Assembly: GCF_032884065.1 (NCBI RefSeq)
Contig: NC_088868.1
Location: 4,245,720 to 4,309,719, forward strand
Length of the DNA stretch: 64,000 nucleotides
From: Artemia franciscana
Lineage: Eukaryota; Arthropoda; Branchiopoda; Anostraca; Artemiidae
Direction of reading: 5' to 3'
Below, one piece after another: positions 44,303 through 56,465 of this stretch. Position numbers and translations under genes: made by a program. The stretch's first letter is position 1; every line of letters begins with the position of its first letter. The notes under the pieces are model-generated. The model was not told the DNA's origin. It saw only the letters and a list, made by a program, of their open reading frames with translations, and did no database searches.

Positions 44303-45360
44303 TGTTCGATCAATATTTGATACGTTTTGATTGTAAGTGTTATCAGTTGTTTTTTCTTTATATTATATTGTAGCGTACTCCTCATTTTTTGAGGGAAATA
44401 AAGAAAATAAATAAATAAATAAACAGGGCTCTTTGAACAGGCACCAAAGAGTTCATACCGGTGAGCAACCGTTTAAATGCGATGTATGTGACCAGACATT
44501 TTCTCTTGCTGCAAATTTGAAAGCACATCAAAGAATTCATACTGGTGAGAAACCGTTTAAATGTGGTGTATGTGACAAGACCTTTTCTCAACCTGCAAAT
44601 TTGAAAACACATCAAGGAATGCATACGGGTGAGAAACTATTTAAGTGTAATGTTTGTAACATTACCTTTGCTCAGTCTTCTAATTTGAACCAACACCAAA
44701 GAGTGCATTCAGGTGAGAAACCGTTTAAATGCGATGTATGTGACAAGACGTTTTCTCGCGCTGCAATTTTGAACACACATCAAAGAATTCATACCGGTGA
44801 GAAACCGTTTAAATGTGGTGTATGTAAAAAAACGCTTTTCTGAACAGGGCTCTTTGAACAGGCACAAAAGAGTTCATACCGGTGAGAAACCGTTTAAATG
44901 CGATGTATGTGACCAGACGTTTTCTCTTGCTGCAAATTTGAAAACACATCAAAGAATTCATACCGGTGAGAAACCGTTTAAGTGCGACGTATGTAACAAG
45001 ACTTTTTCTCAACCTGCAAGTTTGAACACACATCAAAGAGTTCATACCGGTGAGAAACCGTTTAAATGCGATGTATGTGACAAGACGTTTTCTTGCGCTG
45101 CAAGTTTGAACACACATCAAAGAATTCATACTGGTGAGAAACCATTTAAAGGTGGTGTATGTGACAATACTTTTTCTCAACCTGCAAGTTTGAACGCACA
45201 TCAAAGAATTCATGCTGGTGAGAAACCTTTTGAATGCGATGTATGTAAAAAATGCTTTTCTGAACGGGGCTCTTTGAACCGGCATCAAAGGGCTCATATT
45301 GGTGAGAAACCAGTGTTTTATTTCAATACTCCCCTCAACATTCTTGATAGGCTCACCTGA

Positions 45361-48300
45361 ATAACCTTCGTCTTTTTGAAAAGCAAAGTTCAAACATGTA
45401 TACCTTTCTCAATAACATATACTATGCGTAAACAACGAACGAATTGCCTTACTTATATTCCTTTGTCCTGAAGACTGTGGGGAGGTTGACATCCCTAACA
45501 CTAGACCTTTCAACAATGCTGAACAAAATAGCTCTCTTGAAATTTCGCTCAGATTTTTTTTGTGGAATTACAGGCTTGAGGGGGGGTCGATTTCCCTTCA
45601 TTCACTTTTGACTCTTAAAAATACACTAAAACTTCCAATCAAATGAGCTCCATTCGATCCAAAGCTTATACAACTACCCGTACCATAAAAACCTTATATG
45701 CGCTGGGCATAACTTAAAACCTTTTTCCACTGGCTAGAGGGAGGGGGGCTAGCTGCTCTCCATCATGTTTCACTTTTAAAAGGGAACTATAACTATACAT
45801 TTCAAATCAAATGAGCCTCTTTTAAAGTTCACACAATCACCCCTTCCATAAAAACCTTACTCTCAAGAAGGGAACTAAACATCTGATTTCCAATTAAATG
45901 AGCCCCTTCCGGAGTTTATACAACCATTTTCCATAAAAACCTTACTTGCCCTCGGGAATAACTTATCACTTTTGCGCTTAGGAACTTGGGGAGGGGGGGG
46001 GGGTTTACCCCTACGAAGCGATTTTCAGACCTTTCAACTAAGCTGAACAATGTGGTTACCTTAAAATTTTGATTCCAATCGAGTGAGCCTTTTTTTAAAG
46101 TTAATACGACAACAAATGTTAATATTAAAATTTCTACCAGATGCATTTTGGGAAAATACGAGATGTGAGGGGGGGAATATCCACCCTTCGATCAATTTGA
46201 ATCTCAAAAAGGGTACTAGAATGTATGATTACCAATCCAGTGAGCCCCTTCGAAGTTTATACGACCACCCTTTCTATAAATATCTTATATGCCCCCAGGG
46301 CATAACTTGCAACCCTTGCCCCGACGATGGTGGGGGGTTAGTCATCCTCAAAGACATAATTAAACATAAAAAAGGTTGCTAGCCCCTTTAATTTCCAATC
46401 GAATGAGCCTTTTTCGAATTTTCTACGACAGCAAATGGTCATGTCAAAATTTCTGTAAGTTGTATTTCCAGAAAATACCAGGTATGGGGAGGGGTATCCA
46501 CCCTCTGGTCACTCTCAATCTTAAAAAGGAGCTACAACTTATGATTACCAATGTAATGAGCCACTCCGAAGTTTTTACAATCACCCTTTCTATATAAGCT
46601 TTATTCCCCCAGAGCAAAACTTACAACTCTTGCCCTAAGGGCTTTGGGGGGATGTCCTCCTCATAAACAATATTTTTGGACCTTTCATTTATGTTGAGCA
46701 AAATGCCTTTCTAAAAAAGTTGATTGGATGTGCTGGGGGAAATTTGGGGTTTTGGAGGGGTGTTTGCTGCCCTCCAATCACTATGGCACTATCCCTTTCA
46801 ATTTCCAATCGAATGACCTCTTTTCAAAGTTTCTACGGCAACTCCTTCGTTACGAAGTGCCCTGGTCAAAAATAAAAAAAAGTAAATAAATAAAACATGG
46901 TGCCAACCACGCTTTTTTCTTAGAAAGCTCTATTGCACTGTCATATTCCAATGTACTGTCTATTCGAAATGCATAAAATTGATTAAATTCAATTTTACCC
47001 GTCAAAAGCAACAAGCCTAAAAAAATTTACCTGATTATAGAAAAAAGGCAGAGACCACCACAAAGAGTGAGTTGGTCTTAATGAAAATAACACTATTAGA
47101 TTCAGGATATTTAAAAACCCTTCTTTAGAGGTTTGAAGCTCCTCCCACACAAAAATGTGGAATTTCACAGTTTTTTGAACTGAGAGGCCACAGATGCCTG
47201 TTCATTTTTATTTAGTTCTTTCACCTATTGTGAATGAATTACGATGGGTCATAATTTAGATGGGGGAGGGCAGATGCCTAAAACAGGTATTAAAAAGATT
47301 TTAATATCATTAATTGTCTAAATTTCAATTAGGCCTTAGATAAATATGGAAAATGGGGAGGGATGGGTATTAATCTTAGAATACCCTTCAGTCAAACCAA
47401 GGCCTAAATAATGAATTTAATGGGTAATACAGGTTTTATTCGAACAGTTCGTGGTAACAAACTGTAAGTAAGGGGGTGCCCGGCTTAAAAGTAAGAAACT
47501 CTAAAAAACGGAATTTTGACACCAAGAGATTTATCAGAACAATGGGATTTTTATGCTGATATCAAATATATTAGTTTCATCAAGTTTAGTTTACCCATCA
47601 AAAGTTACGAGCCTGTTTTTTTTGCCTTATTTTTGAAAAAAGGGCGGAAACACACCCCTAAAAGTTATAAAAATTAATGAAAATTGCACCATCAGATTCA
47701 GTATACCAGAGAAGCCCACTGTAGAGGTTTCAGGTTCCTATCTTTAAAAATGTGGAATTTTTTGCCTGAAGAAAGATCACGGATGCGTGTTTATTTGTTG
47801 CTGTTTTTTTTCCTGGGGTGATTTTATCGACCCATTGGTCCTAGAATATCGTGAGAGGGCTCATTCGAAAGGAAATTAAAGCTTCTAGTGCTCTTTTTAA
47901 GTGACCAAAGAAATTGGAGGGCAACAAGGCCCTCTCCCAAGCTAATTGTTTTCCCGTAGTCCCCCAATCAAAATTTAAAATAGATATTTTGTTCACCATA
48001 GTCAGAAAATCTAATAACTATGTCTTTTAAGATGACTCAATCCCCCACAGTTCTCGGGGGAAGGGCTGCAAGCTATGAACTTTGACCGGGGCTTACATGA
48101 AATATTGGTAATTATTAAGTATACAGACGTTTTCAGAGGGAATTTTTCTGGTGGTGTTGGGGAGGGGAGGGGTTTTACTTTGGAGTATCTTTCCATAAAG
48201 AAGTTTTTCATGGGAAAAGGGACATTTCTATGAAGGGGTGCCAGATTTCCCAGCATTATTCAAAAAAGGATCAGGAATTAAATAATGGATTAAGATTAAA

Positions 48301-48962
48301 GCTTAAAATAAACAGAATTTATTGTGTATATGAGGGGGTTTGCCCCAAGTCAATACCTCGCTCTTGACGCTAAAGTACAAATTTTTTTCCAATTCTTTTA
48401 GAATGACCCCTGAATCACAAAGGTCTTTTAAGTAGAATAAATGGCTCTTTTGAAAGTACTAAAAAACTTCAGCGTAAAAAGCAATGTATTGACTAGGGGA
48501 CGAACCCCCTCATATACGTAACAATTTATCTTCGTTCTAATTTTTAATGTTACTCCTTACTTTCAGTTGAAAAAACTTGTTTTCTTTGTTTATTTATTAA
48601 AAGCAAGGCCGTCTATTGTTGTGGTACCCACCATGTTTATTGGGCTTGGGCATTATTTGGAAAAGATCAGAACTGAAATTTAAAAACCAATTCAAACTGC
48701 AAAAAAAAACAAAAAGTTTCATCGATACCTCCCTTGGCATCAATTACCTCTTCTATTATAGTGACAGCTTCTGGCACCGATACACACCGTTTGGGTGCCG
48801 TCTTCAAAACTAAACATACCATCTGTTGCAGAATCGTTAAACTTATTTTTGGTTCCGAAATGTCCAACATCCCCAATTGAAAAAACTTGATACCCTATGA
48901 TGTGTCTTTATGTTGCAAATGTTTTAATGTAAGCAGTCTTTAGATACCCATGTCGGTAAGCA
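45361..48962. repeat. Block D right part: array downstream of the zinc-finger gene and outer arm
   Basis: Reverse complement of about 4500-1 with moderate divergence and indels; for example, units of the GGCTCATT array near 3900-4000 are missing. It ends at GGTAAGCATTGAGTTT, where a LINE is inserted. The open frames on both strands mirror repeat frames in block A. Confidence 0.85.
48667..48876 (-). CDS. Short conserved coding-like segment (diverged copy)
   Basis: Counterpart of 88-237. It reads MLDISEPKISLTILQQMV, then APKRCVSVPEAVTIIEEV and IDAKGGIDETF. The frame holds despite the divergence of the surrounding repeat, and most replacements are conservative (Val/Ile, Asp/Glu, Gln/Arg). A GTATCG after AAGGGAG could be a donor site. 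Function unknown. Confidence 0.25.
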   Translation of the reverse strand: MGMLDISEPKISLTILQQMVCLVLKTAPKRCVSVPEAVTIIEEVIDAKGGIDETFCFFLQFELVFKFQF

Positions 48963-48999
48963 TTGAGTTTGATGATGATGACGATTGATTAGCCGTTCT

Positions 49000-51900
49000 C
49001 TCTTGTCTGATGACCTTAGGACGTCTTTCTTTGGGTTGATTTACTTATACTGCGGTTGCTCTTCCAATCTTCTTCAAAAATTTTGTCATGAGCTTGACTG
49101 CCTTGACTGCCAGCTTGTCATCTTCTATATCTCCTAGTAACACAGTTGCACTGAGTGGTTTTTTTATATTGTTTAAAAATTCTGTTATTTCTTTTCTTTC
49201 TGTATGGACTGTGAGGGATCCAGCTTGAATATTTTTGTCTTATTCAATATTGGTATGACAAAAGCAGCTCCTCCACCCTCATTATTTTTGGATCCGTCCG
49301 TGTATACCTTTAAGTGTTCTTTATACTCTGTAACCATTAAATGGTTGAATTTGATGTAGTTAAGTGGATCTTCTTTTTAAAATTCGTTTGTTAGATATTT
49401 GATGCTTCTACTTGTCCATGGGGGTATTAGTGGTAGGTCTTGCAGGTGTAACATCTCACTAAAATTGAAGATTATATCCCGTATTTTCAATAAACTCTCT
49501 GCTTTTTCTATCATCCATTCTTTTTTCCGCTTTCGTTTTTTGTTAAATGTAGGGGTAAGTCCTCTTTTAATAATTAGAGCTTTGCATGGGTGGGATGATG
49601 GGGCTAGCCATATCTTTTTCAGGTACTTCAGCATCTGTTGTTCTCTTCTGGTTTGCAGGTCAACTATTCCACTTTCAATTAATAAGAAGGAGATGTGCGT
49701 TGTACTTCTTGCCCCAAAGGCTATTCTTAATGGGCTATTTTGGACAACTTCCAGTTTGTTTAGTGTGCTTTTTGGTGTAATATTGTAGAAAAGTGAGGCA
49801 TGATCAATCTTTGCTCTAATGTATTCACAGTAGAACTCAAGCATAAATACTGTATTCACTCCCCAAGTTTTCTTGGAAAGCATTTGCATGATGTTAAGTC
49901 GTCTTATGCATGACTGCTTTATATGTTCCACCATTGGTTGAAGGGTCATCTTTTGATCTGTCAAACATCCAAGATATAAGTGTTTAGAGACTCTTTCTAT
50001 TGTTCGATTTTTCAACATCAAATTTGGGATATTAGTTATATGTCTATTTGTAAAGACCATCATTTTTGTCTTCGTGGTTGAAAATTCTAAGTCTAGATCC
50101 TCAGCCCAAAATGTCAGTTAATTGATCATTTGTTGTAGTTTTGTTATTAATTTATGTTTCTTAGTGCCCTAATAGCCAGAAGAAAATATCGTCAGCAACT
50201 ACTGAGGCCTTTATTTCATCATCATTCAGTGGGCTGTTGTATTGACTTATATTGTAGAAATCTGGATCCAGTGCTGAGCCCTGTGGGAATGCTCTTTGTG
50301 ATTTTACATGAATATGGGAAAGGCCACTCCTGATTTAACTTGGACAGTTCTTTCCCTTAGATATTCATGGCAGACTGATATTAGGGGACCCTTTATTCCC
50401 AAGCTAATCAGTCCATCCAAAATCTGTCTGTGGGATACAACATCAAATGCTGACTTAATGTCCATGAAGACGGTTATCATGATCTTGTGGTTCTGCAGGG
50501 AATATAGGGCATCTCGTTGGAGTAATGTAAGATTGTCAGTGGTGCTTAAACCTTTGCGAAATCCACATTGAAATGGAGGTAGAAATTGGTTGGTTTCCAC
50601 AATCCAGTTTGTTCTATTCTTTATTAATCGTTCATAAAGGTTCCCCATTACAGGTTATAAGGTTATAAATCTATGATTTTCTAGTTTCGTTGGATCTTTA
50701 TGGGGCTTGGGTAACATGATTGCTACTCCCTTTTTCCATATTTTTGGGAATTCCCCCGATTCCCAGCAATTGTTAATTATTTGAAGAAGCATTTTTATCC
50801 ATTTCGAAGGAAGTTTTTTAAAATAATGAGGATATATTTGGTCATTGCCTGGTGCTGTTAGTGGTAGTTTTTTAATTGTAATTTCAAACTCATTTATAGT
50901 AAAAGGTTGATTATAGTGTGCGTCTGTAGATGTGTCTCTAGCTCTTTTTATTTTCCAGAGGGTTTTTCTTACAGCTGACTGGTTTATTTCCTCTATGTCT
51001 ATAACTGATTTGAGATATCTTGCCCCTTCATTGGCTTTTTCCTGATTATCTATTATTTCTTTTCCATCTGATTGAATTGGCATTATTACTTGGGGTTGTT
51101 CATTATAAAAGCTATTCATTTTCTTAATAAACTTAAAGATCTTTGTTGAGGGGTGTCTAAAATCAAGTTTTTCAGGCATTCCTTCCAGCTTTTACATTTT
51201 TCTTCCTTTACTGTTTTTTGGAATATTGCTGTGGTTTTCTGTAAGTGTATTTAATTCTCAAAGGCGAATATTAGTTTATATTGTCTTTTGGCTTTTTTCA
51301 TTTGCTTCTTTGCCTCTTTGCAAATATTTTTCCACCAGGAGGCGTGTTTGTGTTTCGTGTGCATTTCTGTTTTATTTGTTATAGTTGACTCTGCTGCTTG
51401 TATCAAACTGTTTTGGAATGTTTCAATTGTTTCTTCAGTATTGTTTGAGCTTACAAAGGTATTTTCTAGATCTTGCAATTCTATGATTTCTTGGTATTTG
51501 TCCCAATTCACTTGTTTGATGTTTATTTGTTTTCTGCAGCTCTCATTTTCACACTTCGTGGGTTGATCTCTTATGTCATGCATTACTGATAGGTGGTCAC
51601 TCAACAAAGTGATTTCACTTGCTGACCAAATTGTCCATTTAGAAGCTATATTAGCTGGTGTAATTGATAAATATATTGTAGTGTATGTGTTTGTTCTTTT
51701 GCAGTGACATGTTTTCAGATTTTTGGGTGGGATTAGACATGCATCTAAGTTGTCTTGTAGAAAAACTTCCACTGAATTTCCAGCACTATTTGAGGTACCA
51801 CAATCACACCAAATATTATTATGTGCATTTAGGTCTCCAAGGATTATGTATTTTTCACAGGACGGAATTGTTTTCACTATTTCCTCAATAAACTTGGCAA

Positions 51901-52110
51901 TTTTCTTATTTTTCTCCTTTTGGGTTGTAAATATTGATGATGTTGAGTTTTTGACGATTTTTCAGATATACTGTGCATCCTACTGCTTCTATCATTTGGT
52001 AATTTTTATCTTGTGAGATTTCTATATTTAAATGCTTGAAATGGTGCTTTTTACTTATGACTATTTGAGTGCCTCCTCCACTGCCTTCTATTATATCCTA
52101 CCTTATGATA
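49000..52110 (-). pseudogene. ORF2 of the I-like LINE: endonuclease, reverse transcriptase, RNase H
   Basis: Pieces in minus-strand order. Endonuclease middle: EGSGGGTQIVIS, then ILGDLNAHNNIWCD and SDHLSVMHD (51251-52100). Reverse transcriptase fingers: PGNDQIYPHYFKKLP, FPKIWKKGVAIMLPKPHKD (50655-51179). Palm: FQCGFRKGLSTTDNL, ITVFMDIKSAFDVVSH (50304-50648). Active site near 50170-50300: PQGSALDP, then VADDIFFW. Thumb: LYLGCLTDQKMTLQPMVEHI and MLEFYCEYIRAKIDHA (49377-50063). RNase H: VYTDGSKNNEGGGAAF at about 49259-49306. At least three frameshifts and in-frame stops separate them. Confidence 0.8.
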
Positions 52111-53661
52111 TTAATCCTGTGAGTTTAAATTTTTTTTATATGGGACTAGCCATGTTTCTTGTAGGCATATTACGTCTACTTTATCACTTTGAATTTCTAA
52201 TTCTTGGTCTCTTGATATTGGAGGGAATTCTTCTTTGTTTAGATAAAATTGACTAGTTTTTGAAAGTTGCTTGTTTACAACTTGCGCATAAGATTTGTAT
52301 GCTGATTCAGCTCTTTTTATACCTATATTTTGGGTTTCTGCAATTTTTGTAATAATCTTGTTTTGTCTTCTTTGTGGGCAAGTAGTGGATGTAGTTGTAT
52401 GGTTACTATTGCAGTTTACACAATGATATTTTGTATTTCTTGTTTCTACTGGCTCAGTTTTTAATGGACAGTCTTTAGATTGGTGAGATTTAGATTGGTG
52501 GCAAGATGGTTTTGGTGATCTGCACACTGTTTTGATATGGCCAAATGTTTGGCAGTTGTGGCACTGAATTATTGGTCTGTTATATTGAACAACTTCTTTA
52601 GGTCTTCCTGCAAACCAAATATGGGGAGGCAAGGTGTCACTTACAGAAGTGATTAACACGGCTTTGCTGTCTTCTGTTTTTCTTGTTTCTTTGTTAAAAA
52701 GTTTCAGTCTTTTTATTTGGTGAATTTTTAATTCTGCGTCCAAGCATTCCTTTATATCGGCTTCTGTCATTTTTAAATTCACACCTTTAATGACACCACG
52801 GACTAACTTTTTACTTAGTTCAACCACTACACTTAAGCTTCCTAGTTTTGTAGTCTTCAACAATAATTCTTTGGAGTTTTCATTTTGAGTATGTACTATT
52901 AATAGTTCATTGTTCTTTACCAAGTCATATTCAAACTTGTTTTCTTTTAGTATATTCTTAAAGTTTTTGATAATTGTGCTGTTATCAGGGAACTGCTTGT
53001 TGTGTTCTGTGAGGATTATATTTACACTGCAGTTATATTCTATGCTTGCATTGATAGTAACAGTCATTGGGAAAGGTTTTCTGTTTTTTGCTTTGTTTTC
53101 CAAGTTAACTTTTTCATGTCCCTTAGGGATTGCAGGGATGTTTGGCACTGTTGGGGTCACAATTCTAGCATTTTCTTCACTTCTTCTTTCATTGTTAATA
53201 TCATTACTGATGCTTGGCTTACCTTCTGCCTCCCTGCAGGAAACTGCTTCGCCCATATAGCTGTCATTGTCGCTCTCATTTGTTGCTTCATCACTTAAAG
53301 CTTCAAATCTATTCTGTACTGACAGCTGGATATGTTCCTTGATTGTTTCTCTTTTATTTTTCACTTTTACTGTCTTATTCTCTTTGTTTGTGTTTATCCA
53401 TTGACTTGTATCTGTTTGATCATAGTATTTTATGGCTTGACTCTGACCTGGGCTTGTTATTGTTTGGTATATCACTGATTGGGGGGAGCCAGCAAATGGA
53501 AACTGATTGGATCCATTTGTGGGATCATGCCATATTTGCACTGGCTGGGTTTGGTATTGTTCTGGGCTGCAAAAAGTCCATTCACCAGTAGGCGATTGCT
53601 GAATCCAAAATATGGGTTGGTGTTGAGGGGTTGGCCTTGATGGCCCCCCTATATTGTCCAT
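52111..53661 (-). CDS. ORF1 (gag-like, zinc knuckle) of the I-like LINE, fused to an endonuclease fragment
   Basis: 516 codons. The first 180 residues are Gln/Ser/Asn-rich and probably disordered. A central RNA-binding-like region (about 205-370) follows. Then come zinc knuckles: CHNCQTFGHIKTVC, a degenerate CHQSKSHQSKDC and a third Cys cluster (CVNCNSNHTTTSTTC). The C-terminus reads NKEEFPPIS, where ORF1 would normally finish, and passes directly into DVICLQETWLV, which is the catalytic Glu strand of the ORF2 endonuclease. An internal deletion has therefore joined ORF1 and ORF2 in frame. The gag protein would bind element RNA. Confidence 0.75.
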   Translation of the reverse strand: MDNIGGPSRPTPQHQPIFWIQQSPTGEWTFCSPEQYQTQPVQIWHDPTNGSNQFPFAGSPQSVIYQTITSPGQSQAIKYYDQTDTSQWINTNKENKTVKVKNKRETIKEHIQLSVQNRFEALSDEATNESDNDSYMGEAVSCREAEGKPSISNDINNERRSEENARIVTPTVPNIPAIPKGHEKVNLENKAKNRKPFPMTVTINASIEYNCSVNIILTEHNKQFPDNSTIIKNFKNILKENKFEYDLVKNNELLIVHTQNENSKELLLKTTKLGSLSVVVELSKKLVRGVIKGVNLKMTEADIKECLDAELKIHQIKRLKLFNKETRKTEDSKAVLITSVSDTLPPHIWFAGRPKEVVQYNRPIIQCHNCQTFGHIKTVCRSPKPSCHQSKSHQSKDCPLKTEPVETRNTKYHCVNCNSNHTTTSTTCPQRRQNKIITKIAETQNIGIKRAESAYKSYAQVVNKQLSKTSQFYLNKEEFPPISRDQELEIQSDKVDVICLQETWLVPYKKNLNSQD

Positions 53662-53787
53662 TTTTCCCAGTTCTCAAAACTTACTGTTTTTCACTTTTAA
53701 TATTTTTCAAAGAGTGAGTAAAACTAGAATAAATATAAACTTAAAAGAAAGATTTATCATCCCACCATTTTAATCTTTTCTTCTCCC

Positions 53788-56465
53788 ATTGAGATTTATA
53801 ACACCAAAAGAGATGTTTCAAACATTCACCTTTGCTGGTATTTAAACTAAAACTACAGGTTTCCCAAAACAGACACTTTGCTAGATTTTTAGAAAATTCT
53901 GAAAATTTAACTGATTCCTATTCAAGCACAGATATATCGAGGAAGTTGCTGGTTAGCTAGATGTTGCAGGCTAGATTTCTGTGGAAAGCTGAAAACTTGC
54001 CCGAGTATATACTTTTTTAGTACAAGCTTGGACAAGGTACAAGGATTTTTTTGCTAATCTTTTGGTAAAATAGAAATAAAATAAACGAAAGTGGGAACAT
54101 AGAGTACTAATGGGTAAAGAACTAAAACTTTCTTACTATTCGAATTTACGTCGAAATTTTAACAAAAATTGGACTGTAAAATTTGGAATGATGAAAAGGG
54201 GATGATTATTCAAATCAATCGATTGTAAATCTATTTAATTTGGGACCTCCTATAGGACTAAGGTCTTTACTGGCCCCATCCCGTTACAACTTGAATATAG
54301 ATGAATATCGATAATCTATTTTACTATAAAAATTTTATAATGTTCTAATATGTTTAAGCTGCTCATATGGTTAAATATATTAGTTTTTGCCTCATGTATT
54401 AAAAAATATGTCTTAACTTTTGTTTAAAAAAGAAGAAAAATAGGCCTTCACGAGTCAATACAACAATATATTTTCTGATTGAAGTTTTCTTGGTTCTGCA
54501 TCTTCAATTAGACGTATTTTCGTGGTAAGAAATGTCAAACAGATCAGCCTAAAAATTAATGTTTCGCACTAAGAACCTGCTGAAGGACTTTCTATAAAAA
54601 TCTATTTTCCCTTTATAAGCCCATTCCCTCCTTCTCTCATATCAAATAAAAACTTCAAGTCCACTTGATCCCTCAGTCAAATAAAGTTTCAACTGGGTTC
54701 CTTACGCCATAAATGTAATCCTTCGCCAAACCTTTGAGATTGCAAACACGCCCTTTGGAGATTCTGGATGTGCATAGTGTCCTGTAACCTAACTTAGCTT
54801 TAACTTTAACTACCCAATATTCCCTGGAAGGTTAAACTCAATACCTTAGACGGTCCTAAGATAGCATATATTTAACTTTAATGGAAACACATAGTGTCTA
54901 TCAATTTAGTTAAAAGTCTCCTCAACCAGCCGTGGAAGTTTCAATTTGATATCTTTAGCCTTTCTTGAGATATTACAAATGCACTCATTTAGCAGCAAAG
55001 ATACATACAGTGTCTTAATGCGGTTCAATATCCCCCACAGCTCTCTGAAAGTTTCAACTTAATACTCTTAGCCATTTTTAGATATTGCTGGTGCGCTTTT
55101 GACAACCAGGATGCAAATAGTGCCTTTTCATTTTGTTACAAATCGCCCTCAATATTCCTTGAATTTTGTAACTTAATGCCATTATCTGCTCCCTTAAAAA
55201 CATCACTTTAAGTCGCTTAGCCGTTTCTGGAATTTCGTTGATATACCCTTTCAAAACCTGGATACACAACTTGCATTTTGGTCCAAGTTGCTATCCCCTA
55301 AAAATTTCAACCCAGTACCATTAGGTACTCCTTATGTGTTCCTGACATATTGCAGTTATCGCTTTTGACAAACTCTATGCACATATTTTCTTTTGATTTA
55401 CTTTGACATTCACCTCAGCTTTCTTTATAATCTTCAGCTCATTGCTCTAAGCCATTCCTGAGATACTACCTAAATGTAATTAGAGCTTTTTAATGTAGTT
55501 CAGTATCCCACTTAACATGCTGTGAAAATTTTTGAATTATTGCCATTAGCCATTTTGAGCATTCGCAGATTGACCCTTTGTACTTGGTATGTTGTGATAT
55601 AGTTTAACAGCCTGTCCCGTAATGTTCTCCGAAAGTTCCTACCTAATTTACGCAGTAAATTAAGTACTTCTGTAATTGATACTTGTATTTCAGACCCTTA
55701 CTGATACATTTGAGTAAGGTATGACAGATCATACCTTTTGACAACTTGGATGTATATGGTGTCCTTAGATTTGTATCAGTATCTCCTGAAAATCTTAACA
55801 TAATACACTCAGTCGTTCCTAAGATGTGGAAAATACCCCCTTTTGTAATCTCGATGCACATTATGATTTTGTTTTGCATGCCATGAAAGTTTCAACTTCA
55901 TACCCCGAACTGTTCTTGGTTATTGCAGAAATGCCGTTTTTGCAACATCAAAGCTCAAAGTATCGTCTGGTTTAGTTTAACATTCCCCTAAGCATACCTT
56001 AGAAGTTTCCACTTAGTATTCCCATTCTTCCCCTGTATATAGTAAAAATGTGTCTTGCGACCAAAACTTATGAAGTATCTTTTGAGTCACATGAACATCC
56101 CTCTTAGTATTTCCTGAAACTTTCAACTTAATACCCTACTAATCTTGTGATACTGAAAATACCCCTTTTAACAACCTGGATGCAGGTTTTTCATTGAATT
56201 TTTATGCATTCTTCAAAACACTCCGTGACAGTTTTAACATGGTAACCTTTGCCGTTCTTCAGTACTGAAAGTACGCCCTTTTGACAATTTGTTTGAAAAT
56301 GGTGTCTTTTGAATTACTTTTCTACCCTCCTCAACGTTCCCTGGAAGTTTCAACTCTATACCGTCAGCCGTTCGTGAAATATTGCAGATACGCCTTTCTG
56401 ATAATTCAGAATACGCCCTTCTGCCCTAGATTTAAACTTAATACCCTAAGCTGTACCTGAAATGT
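53788..56465. repeat. Block F, left part, with uninterrupted 115-bp array
   Basis: Direct copy of 25212-26518 plus 31574-32945. The array (about 54690-56465) passes through 55075-55090 without the CR1-like element, giving the empty site for that insertion. No gene is seen. Confidence 0.85.

Larger units (their letters stand above)
42632..44424 (+). mobile_element. 5'-truncated non-LTR retrotransposon inside the zinc-finger array
   Basis: The left border falls after AAATGTGGTGTA and the right border before CAGGGCTCTTTGAAC; compared with intact fingers about 20 bases of target are missing and no target-site duplication is evident. The element starts in the linker between endonuclease and reverse transcriptase, then has a 3' UTR with a long T run (about 44240-44300) and ends in AAATAAATAAATAAA. 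It is inserted in the same orientation as the gene. Confidence 0.85.
42064..45360 (+). pseudogene. C2H2 zinc-finger gene broken by a LINE insertion (block D copy)
   Basis: Paralogue of the A and B genes, plus strand, with the same conserved acceptor (TTTTAG, exon from 42064). There are four lesions. The first finger has lost its two cysteines (FKRESDKIF). A LINE interrupts the array at 42632-44424. A one-base insertion in an A run near 44825-44832 shifts the frame. The normal TAG after GEKPVF is TAT, extending the frame by 14 codons. Before the LINE there are three intact fingers and the start of another; after it there are ten finger units (44433-45320), one of which reads GGVCDNTF with its first cysteine lost. 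The array is longer than in A or B, so finger number changes by unequal exchange. The part after the frameshift (44797-45360) is open but has no start context. Confidence 0.8.
48971..53787 (-). mobile_element. I-like non-LTR retrotransposon (gag, APE, RT, RNase H), decayed
   Basis: Inserted between blocks D and F; the uninterrupted site is at 25200-25220. CATTGAG occurs on both sides (48961-48967 and 53788-53794), a probable target-site duplication. Minus-strand order: ORF1 with zinc knuckles, APE endonuclease, reverse transcriptase, RNase H, and a 3' end of GATGATGATGACG read in reverse, i.e. an ATC-type tail. Presence of RNase H and CCHC gag fits the I clade. Several frameshifts and deletions make it inactive. 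Confidence 0.85.
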
